From: JAFAXD01 sp035472475
GTDB lineage: Bacteria > Pseudomonadota > Alphaproteobacteria > Rhizobiales > Xanthobacteraceae
Assembly (NCBI GenBank): GCA_035472475.1
Contig: DATIPA010000128.1
Coordinates: 9,053 to 73,052, forward strand
Length of the DNA: 64,000 nucleotides
Reading direction: 5' to 3'
Position numbers and translations under genes: made by a program. The notes under the pieces were generated by a model. That model did no database searches, was not told the origin of the DNA, and saw only the letters and a list, made by a program, of their open reading frames with translations. Every line of letters starts with the position of its first letter. Positions within the stretch are counted from its first letter, which is position 1. Below are positions 61,810 through 64,000 of this stretch, one piece after another.

Positions 61810-62567
61810 CGCACCGCCTCCCGCACCGCCTCGCCGCGACCGCGCGCAACATCGAGAAAAACTTCCTCAAGGTTGTTGCGCCCGTAGCGCGCCAGCAGCC
61901 GCGCCGGCGTATCGTCATCCACGATCACGCCGCGCTTCATCATGATGACGCGGTCGCAGAGCCGCTCGACCTCGTTCATGTTGTGGGACGCAAGCAGCAT
62001 GGTGGCGCGACGCTCTGCGGTGTAGTGCTCGAGATGCGTGCGCACCCAGTCGGCCGTGTCGGGGTCGAGCGACGCGGTGGGCTCGTCCAGCAGCAGCACC
62101 TCCGGCGCATTGATCAACGCCTTGGCCAGCGACACGCGGGTCTTCTGACCGGCGGAAAGCTTGCCGGTCGGCCGATCGAGCAGTTCCGTCAGGTCAAGTT
62201 CCTCGGCGAGCGCTGCGATGCATGCCTCACGATCCACAACCCCGTAAAGACGCGCGAACACGGTCAGATTCTGGCGGACGGTGAGCCGGTGCGGCATCTC
62301 CACGTACGGGCTCTCGAAATTCATGCGGTGCAGAATGTGGTAGCGCTCGCGCGGCATGTCGTGACCGAGGATGCGCACGGTGCCCGACGTCGGCGCGACG
62401 AGACCCATGATCATGGCAATGGTGGTGGTCTTGCCGGCGCCGTTCCCGCCCAGCAGGCCGATGATCGAGCCCGGCTCGATCGCAAACGAAATCCCGTCAA
62501 CCGCAATGCCGCCGGGATAGTGCTTGACCAGGTTCGAAACGGCGAGAGCGGGTTCGGGAGCGAGCAT
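61806..62567 (-). CDS. ABC-2 type exporter ATPase
   Basis: 253 residues. Walker A GGNGAGKTTT, signature LSAGQKTRVSLAKAL (SAGQ form), Walker B VLLLDEPTASLD and H-loop LASHNMNEV. This DrrA/NodI-like form works with ABC-2 permeases; the partner overlaps its stop codon by 4 bases. It is downstream of the radical SAM gene on the same strand across 112 bases. Confidence 0.93.
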   Translation of the reverse strand: MLAPEPALAVSNLVKHYPGGIAVDGISFAIEPGSIIGLLGGNGAGKTTTIAMIMGLVAPTSGTVRILGHDMPRERYHILHRMNFESPYVEMPHRLTVRQNLTVFARLYGVVDREACIAALAEELDLTELLDRPTGKLSAGQKTRVSLAKALINAPEVLLLDEPTASLDPDTADWVRTHLEHYTAERRATMLLASHNMNEVERLCDRVIMMKRGVIVDDDTPARLLARYGRNNLEEVFLDVARGRGEAVREAVR

Positions 62568-62679
62568 GGAATTTAGTTAATAGCTGCACCTGCCGGGTCG
62601 CACGCGACGATCACGGGTGCACAATATCCCACCGCCGTCGCAAGTCATGCCCGCAACGGCAATCGGACGGTGCGCTGCA

Positions 62680-64000
62680 TCATGCCGCCGGCACGAGCGG
62701 GACCGCGTCCGGCGTCACCCCGGCATCGAGATTGGCAATCTGGCGGTCGAGATCCGCGATCAGAACCTGCGCGAATGCGCCGAGATGCAAATAGAACACC
62801 GACATTTCTATCACATACTCGAAATTGCGCGGCTTGTTGCGCAGGCAATCGACAACGGTCGCCCAGAAGTGTCGACGCACTTGCGGCCGCGTGACGTTCA
62901 TGGCCCAGAGCGCGCGCGCAAGCGCGCGTAGTTCCTTGAGCACCGTCGTCCACACGATCGTGGCCGGCAGACGTGGACGATCGAGCGCGCGGGCGAGATG
63001 GCGAATACGGGCGAAATACGCCGCCGGATCGTAGACGCTCTGAAGAATGGCGCGGAAATCCGCCAGCACGTCGCGGCGCGGTCGCAACGTGACAAAGTTC
63101 AGGCCGGCGCTGCATTGATCGCTCCCACCGGCCAACAACGGCAGCAGCCGGCCCTCGCGCTCGAGCCGGCGCGTGAGCTGGGTATTGGGCAGCGCCGTGA
63201 GCAGGCCGACCATCGCGACCGGAATGCTAGTTGCCTCGATGCAGTCGACCATGCCCTCGGCGACCGCAGATTTTTCGGTGTCGAAGCCGACGATGAATCC
63301 GGCGATCACGAACATGCCTGCGGAATAGATCTTGTGCACGCTGTCGGCGAGGCTGCGCCGCGTGTTCTGCTTCTTCTGCGTCGAGATCAACGTTTCGGTG
63401 TCCGGGCTTTCGATGCCGACAAAGATCGCGAAGAAATTCGCCTCTCGCAGCATCTCCAGCAATTCACGATCGTCGGCGAGATTCATCGAGGCCTCGGTCG
63501 AGAACTCGAACGGGTAACGGTGTTTTCTTTGCCAAGCGTGCAACTCGGGCAGGAAGCGCTTGAGCGCCTTCTTGTTGCCGATCAGATTGTCGTCGACGAA
63601 GTCGACGTGGCCGCGATAGCCGGCCGCGTAGAGAGCATCGAGCTCGGCCAGCATCTGGGCATTGGTCTTGGCGCGCGGGACGCGGCCGTAGAGTTCGATG
63701 ATGTCGCAAAACTCGCAATTGAATGGACAGCCGCGCGAAAACTGCACCCCGACGTACAAGTAGTCCTTGAACTTGAGCAGATCGAAGCGCGGGATCGGGG
63801 TCTTGGTGACGTCGGCGGTGAACTTCGGCGCCTCGAATGTGCCGCTTTTCGCACCGGCTAACCAGGCATTGACGAAATCCTCGATCACCCCTTCGGCCTC
63901 GCCGAGCACCAGAAAATCCGCGCTGCGATAGTCGCCCGGGCTCGAGGTCGCAGCGGGCCCGCCAACCACCACGGGCTTGCCGAACGACTGCGCGAGATCG
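62680..64000 (-). CDS. Cobalamin-binding-domain radical SAM protein, N-terminus beyond window
   Basis: At least 440 residues visible; the gene continues past the right edge with no start seen. The distal end of a B12-binding domain (VVVGGPAATSS, DFLVLGEAEGVI) precedes a radical SAM core with CPFNCEFCD (CxxxCxxC). Blocks such as HVDFVDDNLIGNKKALKRFL, FFAIFVGIESPD and MVGLLTALPNT closely follow the pattern of the hopanoid C-2 methylase (HpnP) family with DUF4070. It may methylate a hopanoid or another unactivated carbon. It is not clearly HpnP itself, since many paralogues exist. Confidence 0.88.
   Translation of the reverse strand, partial: DLAQSFGKPVVVGGPAATSSPGDYRSADFLVLGEAEGVIEDFVNAWLAGAKSGTFEAPKFTADVTKTPIPRFDLLKFKDYLYVGVQFSRGCPFNCEFCDIIELYGRVPRAKTNAQMLAELDALYAAGYRGHVDFVDDNLIGNKKALKRFLPELHAWQRKHRYPFEFSTEASMNLADDRELLEMLREANFFAIFVGIESPDTETLISTQKKQNTRRSLADSVHKIYSAGMFVIAGFIVGFDTEKSAVAEGMVDCIEATSIPVAMVGLLTALPNTQLTRRLEREGRLLPLLAGGSDQCSAGLNFVTLRPRRDVLADFRAILQSVYDPAAYFARIRHLARALDRPRLPATIVWTTVLKELRALARALWAMNVTRPQVRRHFWATVVDCLRNKPRNFEYVIEMSVFYLHLGAFAQVLIADLDRQIANLDAGVTPDAVPLVPAA

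Noticed and set aside
1..64000. CRISPR arrays, tRNA/rRNA genes, integrases, transposases, toxin-antitoxin or phage genes
   Set aside because: I looked for regularly spaced repeats, cloverleaf-like intergenic sequence and typical proteins and saw none.

Overview
The window is high-GC DNA from an alphaproteobacterium, most likely a free-living or plant/soil-associated member of the Hyphomicrobiales (Bradyrhizobium, Xanthobacteraceae or Pseudolabrys-like). The evidence is codon bias, the 416-residue alphaproteobacterial-type IspG, intracellular PHB depolymerase, stand-alone TctC/Bug receptors, lig/pca aromatic catabolism and a cobalamin-binding radical SAM protein of the hopanoid-methylase type. 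No tRNA, rRNA, CRISPR array, integrase or transposase was seen, so this looks like ordinary chromosome, not a mobile island. Genes are tightly packed. The only gene-free stretch over 300 bases (8144-8569) holds a decayed response-regulator gene.

Layout. 1-2.0 kb: a class A penicillin-binding protein running off the left edge. 2.1-6.1 kb: a minus-strand group of two D-2-hydroxyacid dehydrogenases, a creatinase-like M24 protein and an HTH regulator. 6.3-8.6 kb: an ECF sigma factor, a polysaccharide deacetylase and the broken response regulator. 8.6-14.2 kb: hydrolase, amino-acid-type receptor, cupin, Bug receptor, small secreted protein and a gamma-glutamyltransferase-like enzyme. 14.2-17.8 kb: membrane and housekeeping genes (CopD-like, CorA, DUF4431, FolE, DUF6496, cytochrome b561). 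17.8-21.6 kb: a minus-strand run zur, EamA transporter, ispG, Bug receptor. 21.8-24.4 kb: 3-hydroxybutyrate dehydrogenase, patatin and macrodomain protein. 24.4-27.1 kb: lactonase-like MBL protein, beta-hydroxyacid dehydrogenase, CMD-family protein and a secreted NTF2-like protein. 27.2-30.4 kb: a MarR-controlled EmrAB-type efflux operon.

30.4-44.2 kb is the most distinctive part, an aromatic (lignin-monomer) catabolic region. On the minus strand are maleylacetate reductase, PcaI, PcaJ and PcaF (the end of the beta-ketoadipate pathway), then LigI, LigA, LigB and LigC (protocatechuate 4,5-cleavage to 4-oxalomesaconate), then a short MetE-type methyltransferase. Diverging on the plus strand are an enoyl-CoA hydratase, a feruloyl-CoA synthase-like ligase, a 3-hydroxyacyl-CoA-dehydrogenase-like SDR, a 4-hydroxybenzoyl-CoA-type thioesterase and an ACMSD-type amidohydrolase. 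Read together, they could activate a cinnamic acid, shorten its side chain by beta-oxidation, release a benzoate and pass protocatechuate to 4,5-cleavage. No ring-cleaving intradiol enzyme, LigJ, LigK or local regulator is present. LigA carries an unusual lysine/serine-rich tail.

44.3-64 kb: mutS, OsmC protein, zinc alcohol dehydrogenase, a sulfonate/taurine-type ABC importer, glnD, a lipoprotein, a second class A PBP, a frameshifted Bcr/CflA efflux gene, a YgjP-like metallopeptidase, PHB depolymerase (phaZ), an ABC-2 exporter pair and a radical SAM protein running off the right edge.

Three genes carry apparent reading-frame breaks: the response regulator (8190-8577), the 3' end of a dehydrogenase (near 2219) and the N-terminus of the Bcr/CflA transporter (58370-58374). 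I did not find a clear-cut new defence or mobile system. The best leads are the hybrid aromatic cluster with its LigA tail and MetE-like neighbour, the M24 protein that has lost most metal ligands, and several perfect or near-perfect dyads upstream of genes.
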